A DNA stretch of 64,000 nt, taken from the NCBI RefSeq assembly GCF_029784165.1, contig NC_073694.1, positions 42,915,362 through 42,979,361 of the forward strand, written 5' to 3'. The DNA is from Wyeomyia smithii. Lineage: Eukaryota; Arthropoda; Insecta; Diptera; Culicidae. The notes under the pieces are model-generated. The model did not search any database. It saw only the letters and a list, made by a program, of their open reading frames with translations, and was not told the DNA's origin. Below, in pieces: positions 23,872 to 34,150 of this stretch; the stretch's first letter is position 1; every line of letters begins with the position of its first letter. The translations under genes were made by a program, and so were the position numbers.

Positions 23872-24280
23872 GTCCCAAAAAATTCGATGTTGAAAAAGTC
23901 AAAGTGCTTAGCCCTAAATTGAAAAATAAGATTATTTATAGCATTGTTGTAGAACATTTCGACTTTCTAAAAAAATGTTTTCAGGTTGCCCAAACGTGAT
24001 TTATGGAAAAGAATACTTTTTTAAGCTATAAACCCACTCTCTTGCACTTTTTTCAATTCTGTTCGATTCCTAAATTTTTCCATATATTTTTTATTTGTAT
24101 TGTTTCTGAATATTTTGCATGGTTCAATTCAGCAATGCATTTAGTTATCACGTTTGGGCAACCTGAAAATATTTTTTTGGAAATTCGACATGTTCTACAA
24201 AAATGCTATAAATAACCTTACCTTTCAAATTAGGGTTGAGCATCTTGACTTTTTCAACATTGATTTTTTTGGGACAGCCT
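23872..24280. mobile_element. Palindromic MITE, GTCCCAAAAAA-type ends
   Basis: The left arm 23872-24002 and right arm 24148-24280 are inverted copies. GTCCCAAAAAATTCGATG pairs with CATTGATTTTTTTGGGAC, TTGAAAAAGTCAAAGTGCTT pairs with the complement, and the inner AGGTTGCCCAAACGTGATTT pairs with AAATCACGTTTGGGCAACCT-like sequence. The spacer of about 145 bp is AT-rich and non-coding. A reversed second copy lies at 63245-63535. No target duplication is clear, partly because another element begins at its right end. Confidence 0.8.
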
Positions 24281-24281
24281 T

Positions 24282-25368
24282 AGGGATACCATCCGTCCTG
24301 ATTTAGCAGTACATGTCCTGATTTTGAAGTTCTATTTGGGCGTCCTGATTTATTTTTTATATTTTAGCATTTGTCCTTATTTTCTATAGATATTTGACTT
24401 TGTTGTGTGGCAATGAGCAGAATTTTTAAGAATTGCTTAGTAATGTCGAATTTGTTTTTACGGCAGGACTATCCCGTCCCGGACTCCGCTTTGCAGCTGA
24501 AAAAAAAACACTTTCCGAGCAGTTGCAATGGTGTGCGTAATACCAGAGGCAGCTGTCACTTTTATTTTGGTCATTATCGCCATTTTCTTTTATCGCGTTT
24601 GTGCTACTGTACGAAAAGTTTGCCAATTTACTGAAAAATTACAAAATAACAAAATAAAATAAATAAAATTCAACCTGACGTTTCACACGCGAAGAACGAT
24701 AATCAAAGCAAACCGATTTTGACATTTTTTTTTTGATTTTGACACATACGTGTGAATGTGTAGGTGTCTTCAAAACTGCACTCTGTTTCTTGCGCGGACT
24801 GTCCGGGACAGAAAAAGAATAGTCCGGGATAGTCCGGAAAATGTAAAAAAAAAAAACAGTGATAAGTGTTTTCGATTTCAGGTCGCAACGCTCACTGCGA
24901 TCAAAATTTTCCATTGGTTGAATCTCACTATAGTAATAAAAAGAATCTCTCACGCGTTGACCTTTACCATTGAGCATCTGGCATTTGTTAAGTTTAAGTT
25001 GAAACAGTTTACGTGTGTTGAATTTTCAAAGTATCCACTAATGCGTAATAATTCAAAGTGGTTCGATGAAAGTGGATCGTCAGAGATACACTCAGATTTT
25101 TTACTAGGTATTTTTCTACACGGATTTTCGAATCAACGGTTTTTTCACGCGGATATTTAAATCGAAGGATTGTCAAATTACGTGTTTTTATACGCGGATT
25201 TCTTTATTAACGCGTTTTTCCACGAGGTACGTATCCCCGCGTAAAAAAACTGAGTAAATCAAATATTACGTGTTATATTTGCTCATACTTCGAAGAATAG
25301 AATGACTTAGTCAAATTTGTGCCCAGAAAAGGTGTCCTGATTTCTAACTTCGACCAGATGGTATCCCT
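24282..25368 (+). mobile_element. MULE-like non-autonomous element, copy A (~1087 bp)
   Basis: The ends are AGGGATACCATC and GATGGTATCCCT. Flanks GGACAGCCTT (24272-24281) and AGGCAGCCTA (25369-25378) look like a decayed 10-bp target duplication sharing CAGCCT. Internal landmarks TGATTTAGCAGTACATGTCC and TCCTGATTT repeats near the left, and GGTGTCCTGATTTCTAACTT near the right, match copy B at 30034-31150 in reverse orientation. No transposase frame is visible. A 9-10 bp duplication points to the Mutator superfamily; this is an inference from length only. Confidence 0.8.
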
Positions 25369-25378
25369 AGGCAGCCTA

Positions 25379-28340
25379 GCAGAACCAATTTGATTATGGA
25401 TTATGCGAAAAACTGTTAATTTTTTGCATCGATAAGTTGAACCCAAACTAAATATTTTACCTCGTGAAAAAAAAAACAATCTGAAAGAATTGAGTCAGGC
25501 ATTATGCAAACAAAACCAAATTCGTGCGAAGTGCACGAAGTCACCCAGGCAGAGGCCCCCAAGAGCCGAGCAGATAAAGCCTACCGAAAACACACCAGTC
25601 AGGCGTCATCATCCGTAACGGGGGTGTTCGCTTCAAGTGCCTGCAACCGGATGGCACAATCTACCGTCGGTCATAAATCGATTTGGACCGTTGACTGTGC
25701 TAATGGGCTGCGGAGGATTTTCGATCACACAGTTCTGGTCGCCCAACCTGCTGCGTCGTCGTGTTCGTCCAACCGGCACTTCCAGCGGCGAGGGGCAGAA
25801 GAACCAGAAGTGCAGCATTATTCTCGTACCCTGTTGTACGACACAGCGGGACAAGATAATGATAGCACTATTTGTTTATCCTTATCCCAAACATATGCGA
25901 ACAACAAACAAAGTGGAGTGAATGGCTAGATTATCGGAATATAGAGCTATCATGAAACCATTCGATCTTTTTTTTCTCTTTGATATTCGATGCTGTTTTC
26001 GAACATGCATGTAAGGGACGTTCTGTATCCTGTGGACTCTTTTTTTTTTCGCGAACGTCAGAACATGTTATCGTAATGCAGCCACTACCCTATGCGGCCA
26101 GCTATCAGGCGGGCTGCACCGAATGATGTCAAGTGGCACTAAAATATTTTTCGACAAAAGTGTCCCTGTTTGTCATCCTTCTTAGCCGGCACGTTTGTGT
26201 GTGGATGGTGTGTAGCAGTCCTTCGTCCTTCAGCGCCGGATCAAGAAACTGGCAGGAGTGGCAATCACTCTGGCATGTCATGCAGACCAAGCAGGACACG
26301 ACGAGCGTACCGCAGCTAGCAACAGAGCGAGACAACTAAGGGATAATCAACTCAAGTGGTCGTAATTAGATTTGGTGATGAAGATGTGCACTTGGTGTCA
26401 TCTCTTGTAAATGGATATTAACCAACAGAATGCGATGTACACAAAAACAAGCTCCGGTGGGAACGGGCCTGGCTACGAGACATCCGATGGTGATAAGTCC
26501 TTTCGAGAGCCGCTCGATGGGCGACAAAACTTGAGCTGCGGTAATATTGTATTGAAACTTTGTCCTTTCTCCGTAGCGCTGTACGTTTCACATTGTTTCT
26601 CGCTTCACACGGCCTGGACGGGACGGGACGGGACGGGATTCTGACAGAAAAGAGGCCATATGTTTGTTGTTTTAGGACTTTCCAACTAATGTCATAATCG
26701 CAAATCATATTCAGCTGCCCTTTTTTCTTGTTCTCGCGTCCGTGGTGACTTGCTGGGCGAGGAACATTGAAGATGCAGACTAGGTTGGTTATCCTACGTG
26801 ACGTGGGATAAGATGTGCGGTGCTGAACCACGTGTGGTGCTGCTGCTGGTGAGAAAATTCAAGTGCCGTTAGGTTCGGCAGTTAGAGACAGAAACAGCGC
26901 CATGTACTTTTCAAAAGCGTGAAACTGCGCAAAGCGCTTTATGTGACACACATCTCAAACATGATGGAGTTGTAATTTGAAACGGTGCGCCTATAGGCTG
27001 ATAACAGTTTTAGCCGTTTTGGGATAAGGGCCAAAGTGAAATGTGTTTCTAGAAAATGGAAAGGGTGAACCGCACTGGAATGGAATGTAAAAGTTTTTTA
27101 CTGAGTTTTCTATACTGTAATAATGTTTTTGGTAATACTCTACAGTCAATCCAGAACTAATTCGACAACTGTTAGTGGAAAAGTTGTTCCTTGCTAATAT
27201 TGACCGGACGTTGAGATAGTCTAGCGTTGAATAATCTCAAATTGTCACCAGTGCTGGGTATGGAGCATTCAAAGTCCACGTTAATATGCCTAGCGAATGA
27301 TATAGTTTAGAATCCGTTATTTTATGATGATAATTGCTCCCGATTGCAGCGGTTATAGTTTTCCCTCTTTATTCGGATATACACTCTTTCTATTTTTATT
27401 TGTATTGATCCTATTCTAACCTCAGAAATAGTCTCCATTATCGAAATGAAAAGCCAAATCCGTTTTCATTCTGAAGTTCGATTTGATCAAAAATCTGAAA
27501 ATAAAGCACTTTTCTGACGAATTAACTATTTTGTTTCAATTTTTTCGTATCAACTATATAGTCTAATAGTAATTAATACAGCGAGCGAGATAAAATTGGC
27601 ACCACCATGCTCTTTTATTAGTCTTACAACCACGATTACGATTCGGGTTTTATTGCATCTTATCACCTGTTCAACTTTCCCAACTTTCTAAAGCATTATA
27701 CTATATTAAGAATTTTACTAGTAGAATTTAAGGGAAACATAACTTATTCTCAATATTCAATTCCGTTCTACTAAGTTATCCAATCAGAAATTTGTTTACC
27801 ATGATACTAATTATCATGTGGAGCACAAGCATTTCAAACTTATTTTATCATAAAACAATGCGAAACAGTACCACCTTGAATAAAATTTACTTTGGTACAC
27901 ATCTGACAACCCTTTGGTTTAGTTTTAAAAACAATGTACCTTGAGTCAAAGTGTGTTCAATTGACAGTTTGATCGTTTTTTTTCCTGTGTAACTTCACCA
28001 GTTTGGGTCGATCAAAACATCTTACTTTTGAAAAAAAAAAAAGGTAAAAATCAAAGCTTGATGCAGGTCTCTCTAACAGAGAGATAAGGCAATCCACGGG
28101 TGACGTTTCTTTGCTTGTACGCTTGTTATTGTTGCTGTTTTTCAAGTTGCAAAACCAAAACACGACCAAAACCGAAATCTTGTGATCACATATTGTTGCA
28201 TTTAGGATTGTCACTCGCGATACTAGAGCTACCGATCGGCTAACATTTGTTTTTCACGTTTCTGGGTCCGGATTGCATCCAAGTTGAGACCGATCGAACA
28301 TACATAAAGCTGTCATAAGTTGAAAACAGACTGAAATCAG
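25379..28340. other. Gene-free stretch
   Basis: No supported gene. A short (GGGAC)n run of about 24 bp lies at 26615-26638. The region 25500-26850 is less AT-rich than its flanks and has overlapping open frames on both strands, none of which I recognise. It may hold host non-coding sequence. Confidence 0.45.
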
Positions 28341-28371
28341 CTGATCGCAACTGTCTCGTGGATTGCCTTAT

Positions 28372-28424
28372 TGGGCGCGCACACACGGTTATTGGAAATT
28401 ACCTGAAAAATGGTGACAAAGTTA
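28372..28424 (+). pseudogene. Tc1-like transposase remnant, left piece
   Basis: The + strand reads DCLIGRAHTVIGNYLKNGDK immediately before a TA dinucleotide at which the pogo-like element is inserted. The GRS/AH.VI.NYLKN pattern is typical of the N-terminal paired-type DNA-binding region of Tc1 transposases. The matching continuation lies beyond the insertion at 29541. It is short, so the call depends on both pieces together. Confidence 0.6.
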
Positions 28425-29513
28425 CCGTGCTGGATCGAAACCCGTACAGTATCGAAATCCGTACATCTTGACGTTTTCTTAAGTTTTAAGCATTATAAAA
28501 ATGAGAATTCATATGATAGTTACATATACATGTCCGTTGAGCTGTTGGCCTTCTGTTAAATTAAACTATGCGTCAGTAGGCCATGAATTAAAAATATTAA
28601 AAATAAAAAATCACTCGTGTATCTGTTTCAGTTGTCATTTCGTTATATCGTTAGAGAATTTGCTAAGAAAACGTTCTTCAGATGAAAACGTTTTTCAAGT
28701 GGGATATACGTGTTTTACTCTGTGAATCTTCTTGAAATTGATGGAAAAGGTAAGTCTTTGTCATTTTCGAGCTGTATATTGTCTGGTAAATAGTATAAAT
28801 TGTATTTATTCAACAAAAACTGTGCCGTACGGATTTTGATCCTTGTTAATTGCTTGAATCGAAATCCGTACAGCGTGTGTATCATGCATATATTGTTGAA
28901 CTTTCTTCTTGTTTTCAGCATATAATGGAAGAAAACAAGTATAAATATACGGCAAACAATTTCGAAGGAGCTGTGACTGAGGTGCGCAAGGGAAAGTCGT
29001 ACCGGGAAGCTTCGAGAGGTTCCGGTTACTACGATAAGCAGTGCCGCAACGAAACGCTACGAAAATTGCACTATTTCAGCTGATATACAAAATTAGAAAA
29101 CCGTGCTTAGGAACCAATTGATCCACAAAATATATTTATTCGTAAATTTAGAGATAAATTATAAATAAAAGATGTTCATTTTTGTACTTCTATATCTGTA
29201 CGGATTTTGATTCACTGCTGAATGGACTTTGATCCAGTCTATATCGCGTGTGTGCGGATTTCGATTCAAAAGTGTACAGGTTTTGATTAGGACAAAAAAC
29301 TATGTACGGATTACGATTCAAAACATGTTCTATTGAAACATGATTTTTTCGAGTTTCGGAGTGATTTCAATCATTTTGCTTGAAAATAGTGATAAAATAT
29401 AAGTAGACCTATAAGTAAACATGTCAGTTTAAAGCAATATGTGATTTCTTGATTTTATATTGACCGACGAAGATTATCATGTGCTTAGGTGTACGGATTT
29501 CGATCCAGCACGG
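28425..29513 (+). mobile_element. Pogo/Tigger-like element (~1089 bp) with TA target duplication
   Basis: Terminal inverted repeats CCGTGCTGGATCGAAA and TTTCGATCCAGCACGG are flanked by TA on both sides (28423-28424, 29514-29515). A motif close to GAAATCCGTACA recurs many times in both orientations (about 28437, 28453, 28823, 28859, 29198, 29312, 29489), concentrated near the ends, as expected of transposase-binding sites. The interior codes for a short psq-type helix-turn-helix peptide. A catalytic DDE domain is not seen, so the copy is internally deleted and non-autonomous. Confidence 0.85.
28925..29083 (+). pseudogene. Psq-type helix-turn-helix fragment of a pogo-like transposase
   Basis: The peptide from the ATG at 28925 reads MEENKYKYTANNFEGAVTEV and continues RKGKSYREASRGSG before ending in unrelated sequence. 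The pattern YT..NL..AV..VR.GK.S.R.AS..FGVP is the pipsqueak/CENP-B-like N-terminal domain of pogo and Tigger transposases. The domain breaks off after the second helix (GSGYYDKQC replaces the usual GVPRTTL). In family members this domain binds the terminal repeats. What remains is only about 35 recognisable residues. Confidence 0.7.
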
Positions 29514-29515
29514 TA

Positions 29516-29950
29516 ATTGCATAGTAAAATGAGGAATACATGCTTTCTACGGAGGATGAACACAGACTTTGTAGAACAGCAGAAAACCAAAACAGATCAG
29601 CATCACAAATCCGTGCTGCATTGGAACTTCAGGTAACTACACTGCCGTTTCACGCATAGTTGTACCATGTTATACACGAACCTGATTGACGTTGGGACGA
29701 TTATGCTTGGAACGGCAGTACACATCGTGTACAACAAGTTCTCTCAAGCAGCGCAAACTTACAGTGACATAATCGACTTCTAAAACATAAGTTATAAGGA
29801 TTTCAACGAAGATTTATCCTGCTGCACATTCCCTTTTGTTTTCCTCTAGTACTTCCTGAATACGAACACCGAAGCTGACTTTTGAACATGGACTTGAAAA
29901 GTGGTGTAAAATTCAACAGGCGATGCTGCTCCAGAAAAGGTTACATCGTA
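29516..29950 (+). pseudogene. Tc1-like transposase remnant, right piece
   Basis: From 29541 the frame reads MLSTEDEHRLCRTAENQNRS and then ASQIRAALELQVTT, followed after a shift by AVSRIVV. This matches the second helix-turn-helix region of Tc1 transposases (L....ER.I.R.A.N...SA.QIRA.L.L..S...V.R.L). The rest is out of frame and I cannot place the DDE residues. Together with 28372-28424 it marks an old Tc1 copy later split by the pogo-like element. Confidence 0.65.
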
Positions 29951-30033
29951 CTGCCTATGCATGAGATGCGGTAATACCTCGATGATCCGGACTTTCTTGC
30001 TTGTGGATAATCTTTTCGACTTCAGTGAAAGAT

Positions 30034-31150
30034 AGGGATACCATCTGGTTGAAATTAGAAATCAGGACACCTTTTTTTCGGTACAAATTTGAGCTAAGCT
30101 GTTCTTCGAAGTTTGAAATAATATACCACGTTAAATGTGATTTGCACTTCAAAAACACCGAGATACTTTTCAAACTAAACTTACCGTTTAGATGGGACTG
30201 ACTGGAAAGTCGAAAAATAAAAAATGTGATTTTTTCTGGATGTTTAGGGTGAAATGTAGTGTTCGGGTATTTTGGATATTGATTAAGGTATGTTTGGAGA
30301 TGTATTTTGTGTGTCGTGTGTGCAAGTATAGTTAGTATTATGCTATTGGCAGCGTTTTTTGCGAAACTATGTTTTTTTTAAACTTATGGTGAGTTTTTCT
30401 CAGCATCTACTGAATCTATCTGGCTGAATTTTTTTTCCAGCATGTAAAAATGAATTACCTTACTTGTTACATAGCCGTTTTTCAAAATTTAATTTTTTTT
30501 CAATACTTTATGATTTTTTAAAGCGATTTTTTTATGAAAAAAGCTTTTTTTTTCTACTAAAATGGCAGCCGTTTTGTCAATTTTTTTAAATTTCAAAAAC
30601 GACTATACAACAAGTTAGATAATCCATTCTTACATGCTAAAGAAATTCAGCCAAATCGGTTCAGTACTTGCTGAGAAAAACCTACCTCCGATTTTGGGAG
30701 GGCATTCACGTTTCCAGCTGCCAACAACTTAATACACTATATGTGCAACCACGACACGTAAAATAAATCTTCACATGAACCCTAATCAATAGCCGAAATA
30801 GCCGAACACCTTACTTTACTCTAAACATTGGAGAAAAAAAAATAATTTTCGACCTTACAGAGTAGGGTCCCTCGTTAAGCCAAATGTTTAACGGTTACAA
30901 TACCTAAAAGATTGTTCTCGTCACTTAACTAAGATTCAACTAAAAACAAAATCGTCCGTAGTGACCGTTGTGTTCTGGAATCAAAAAAATTATTGATTTT
31001 GAAAAATTCTGCATATTATTATCACACTACAAAATTGAAAATCTTATGAAAATCAGGACAAATGCCAGAAAATGAAAAATAAATCAGGACGTCAAAACAG
31101 GGTCTCAAAATCAGGACATGTCCTGCTAAATCAGAACGGATGGTATCCCT
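30034..31150 (-). mobile_element. MULE-like non-autonomous element, copy B (~1117 bp)
   Basis: The ends AGGGATACCATC and GATGGTATCCCT are flanked by a perfect 10-bp direct repeat, AGTGAAAGAT, at 30024-30033 and 31151-31160. Internal sequence runs in reverse order relative to copy A: AAATCAGGACACC near the left end, and GGACATGTCCTGCTAAATCA with TCAGGAC repeats near the right end. Length is close to copy A (1087 bp). It is non-coding. The perfect duplication makes the boundaries very secure. Confidence 0.9.
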
Positions 31151-31339
31151 AGTGAAAGATCTAGTCGTCACAGAAAAAAAATTACACGTCCGGTAATTTT
31201 GTAAATTTTTTTTTATTCATTAGACATTTTTCATGTCAGATCGAAAACAGACAAATACAAATGTCAAGTGTGCACACCTCATGTCAACGACCCTCTGTGT
31301 TTCTGAAAAAAAAAACAATAAAAATTTCTGTCACCCATA

Positions 31340-31954
31340 CTGCCGGTACCCGGATAACTGTCCCATAATGAATAACAACATGTTGAGAAAACGGCGATTT
31401 GATATTATCCGTGATTTTTCGGATTTCCAGCAATTACATCCAGAACCAATGACCATAACAGTTTCATGGCACCACAAGTTTATCATTGAGAACAAAAAAC
31501 CATGGATGGAATTGGTTTTATGTTATATAACCTAAATAAAAAGACAAAATGGGACAAAATATGCGGGTACATTTCAAAAGTACTCGCATATTTTGTCCCA
31601 TCACATATAAATTCAACCAGCAACCGGCAGTATCATTGGCAACGTAGATTGTACAAAAAAAACAACATTAGTCTAGTTAATTAAATGACATACTTCTATA
31701 TGCCTAAAATAATCCGATATACACTAATCTGGAGCAAAATTATATGTTTGCAGTTTGTACCACTATGCAGTGGGACTGTAATGCGGGTACTTTCAATATG
31801 GGACAAAAACAACTTGGTATTTTCTCCATGTTTTTCCATACAAAAGTATCAATTTTAATTTTTTTTAGAAAATATGATAACAATTAAGTCGATTCCCGAT
31901 GATAACTCAAAAGTGACCGAAATCAGTATGGGACAGTTCTGCGGGTACCGGCAG
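31340..31954. mobile_element. 615-bp MITE with CATA target duplication and internal hairpin
   Basis: Ends CTGCCGGTACCCGGATAACT and the complement of AGTTCTGCGGGTACCGGCAG are near-identical inverted repeats of about 28 bp (the match runs into TGTCCCATA). CATA flanks both sides (31336-31339, 31955-31958). Inside, the same GGGAC..TGCGGGTAC block recurs at about 31552, 31581 (inverted) and 31773, and two of these form a tight hairpin at 31545-31601. It is non-coding. A 4-bp duplication does not identify a superfamily; TA would also be compatible. Confidence 0.8.
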
Positions 31955-32224
31955 CATAGGTACTATTAGCGAAACTCGGGTGACAGCATTTTAATTGAAT
32001 AAAACCCGATTTTTCTATTTTACAAATATCTCTGAAACTGTCATGATAATGGACATTCTGAATTATGAAATTGGAAGACAATTAGCTAGCCGAGGAGTTC
32101 AGAAAATAGGCGTCGTATACATATAAGTTAATTAACGTAAAAAAAAATCTAGATTCTAGAGCCCATGCCTCCTTATTTAACACAAAATAGCGTTTCAAAG
32201 AAAATCGCATCTGTTCTTTATGTA

Positions 32225-34150
32225 AAGGCGGCTCGAATAGCGTCTGATCCGGAGCGGACGGCTGAATTCTGAAATACGGCGTCCCTCCAGCTACACCTAA
32301 AACGCCAGCCTCATCACGAGACTTGGCATGCCCAGCCCTAGTAAGGCAGCATGCCGAAGAATTAAAGTACTACGAACGATCAAAAATTGAATACAAACCA
32401 GAGCAATCGGTAACGATCTAGGCGACTAAATAAATACGACGATTGGAGCCTTGCTGCTGTAGATCGCTGTAGACTGTAGATCGCTGAACGCCCCGGGAGC
32501 TAGAACTCCGCCACTTCGACATCGTTACACTCCTGGAGCTTTGTCAGACAGGAGAAAATGTACGGAGTATTTGTGGCCGCAGGACACAGTACTACCAGAG
32601 CGGCGCCACAACCAATAGTGGGCAGGATGCGGAGTCGTGTGATCAAGTGGCATATGATAAGCGGCAGGTTGTGCTTGTTGAGAATAAAATGCCGATTCTC
32701 CAACTACACTATCCTCAATATACACTGCCCTCACGAAGGAAGACCCGATGTAGAGAAAGAAACGCTCTACGCACAGCTGGAGAAACTCTACGATAGCTGC
32801 TCGTCTAGTGACATCATCGTCATTGGGGACATGAGCATTCAGATCAGTAGGGAAGGCATATACAAGCCGGTGACCGGCCCGCACAGCTTGCTCACTGTGA
32901 CGACTGACAACGGCCAGCGATGCATGAACTTCGCAGCTTCCCGAGGTCTGGCGGTCCGAAGTACCTTTTTTTCCTGGAAGGATATCCACAAAACCACCTG
33001 GAGATCACCTGACCAACGTACAGCAAACCAAATTGATCATGTTCTCATCGACGGGCCAATTCTTCTCAGACATTACAAACGTACGCACCAATCGCGGTGT
33101 AGATACTGGCTCGGACCACTACCTCGTTGCGGTGTCTTCGCGCTCAAAACTGTCAACCTTATGACTCGTGCGACGTCGCCGAACCCCGTGGCTCAACATC
33201 AAGCAGCTCCGGGACTCCCAGGCTGCGGAGGAATACACGCAACAGCTCAGAGTGGTGTTATGGCGGAGGGGCTTGGAGTATCACTTTTCGAGCACGGCTG
33301 GTGCAGCATTCGCACAGCTACCGAGGAGACCATAACGGCGACACTAGGAGTGGGAGCAAAAGCTGGCAGAAACGACTGGCATGACGGAGAGTTCAAGGCA
33401 GAGGTGAATGAGAAGAACCGGACCTGGGTGATATACCAGGGCAGGTCAACGAGAGAGAACCAGGTCAATTACAATCGGGCACGGAAAGACATGACAACGA
33501 TTCTCAGACGAAAGAAGCGCCAGCAGGAGGATCGTGAACATGAGGAGCCTGAGTAGCTGTACTGGGCCAATGATACGTGGAAGTTCTATGTGAAGGTAAA
33601 CCGGTCTTGCAGAGGCTATGTACTGCAAGCCGACATGTGCACCGACGTGGATGGGAAAGACTATGGACACCTGAATTGTGATACAGTGAACAGAAGCGAA
33701 GCAGGAACTGACCTTGGAGCACTAGCAACAGATGACCGAATACTAGCCCCCGGTGTTCATGAAATTCTTTGTTGGATCGGGACGCTTAATAACAACAAAG
33801 CCGCAGGGAAAAACGGACTGCTGAGCGAGCTCTCTAATTATGGGAGATAAGCACTGATTAGAGCGCTGCAGTGGGTCATTTCCAGGGTTTGAGAGAAGAA
33901 AAACTGCCAGGTAAGTGGATGGAGGGAGTCGTCTGCGCCAGCTACAAGAAGGGCACAACTTGGAGTGCCGCAACCACCGCGGTATCTTGCTTATAAAAGC
34001 CGCATACAAAATAGTCTCACAGATCCTGTTCAGTCGTCTAGCACCTTTAATCAGAAGGTTCGTGAGCCAGTACCATGCGTGTTTGATGGGAGCCCGTGCC
34101 ACCACGGACCAGATCTTCTCAATCCGGCAGATGCTGACCTTACTAGTCAG
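32225..34150 (+). pseudogene. RTE-type LINE, 5' leader to RT fingers, frameshifted
   Basis: The leader 32225-32400 (GCGTCTGATCCGGAGCGGAC) matches the one at 61618. The endonuclease reads VIIGDM-like IVIGDMSIQISREG (about 32817), FAASRGLAV, then QRTANQIDHVLIDG (about 33020); the expected NAQIG is SIQIS. After a shift the linker carries ENQVNYNRARKDMTTILRRK. RT begins with LNNNKAAGKNGLLSEL (about 33786), then YKIVSQILFSRLAPLIRRFV, then GARATTDQIFSIRQML (about 34090). At about 34150 it meets the same family in inverted orientation and the palm is missing. Several stops and shifts make it non-functional. Confidence 0.87.
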
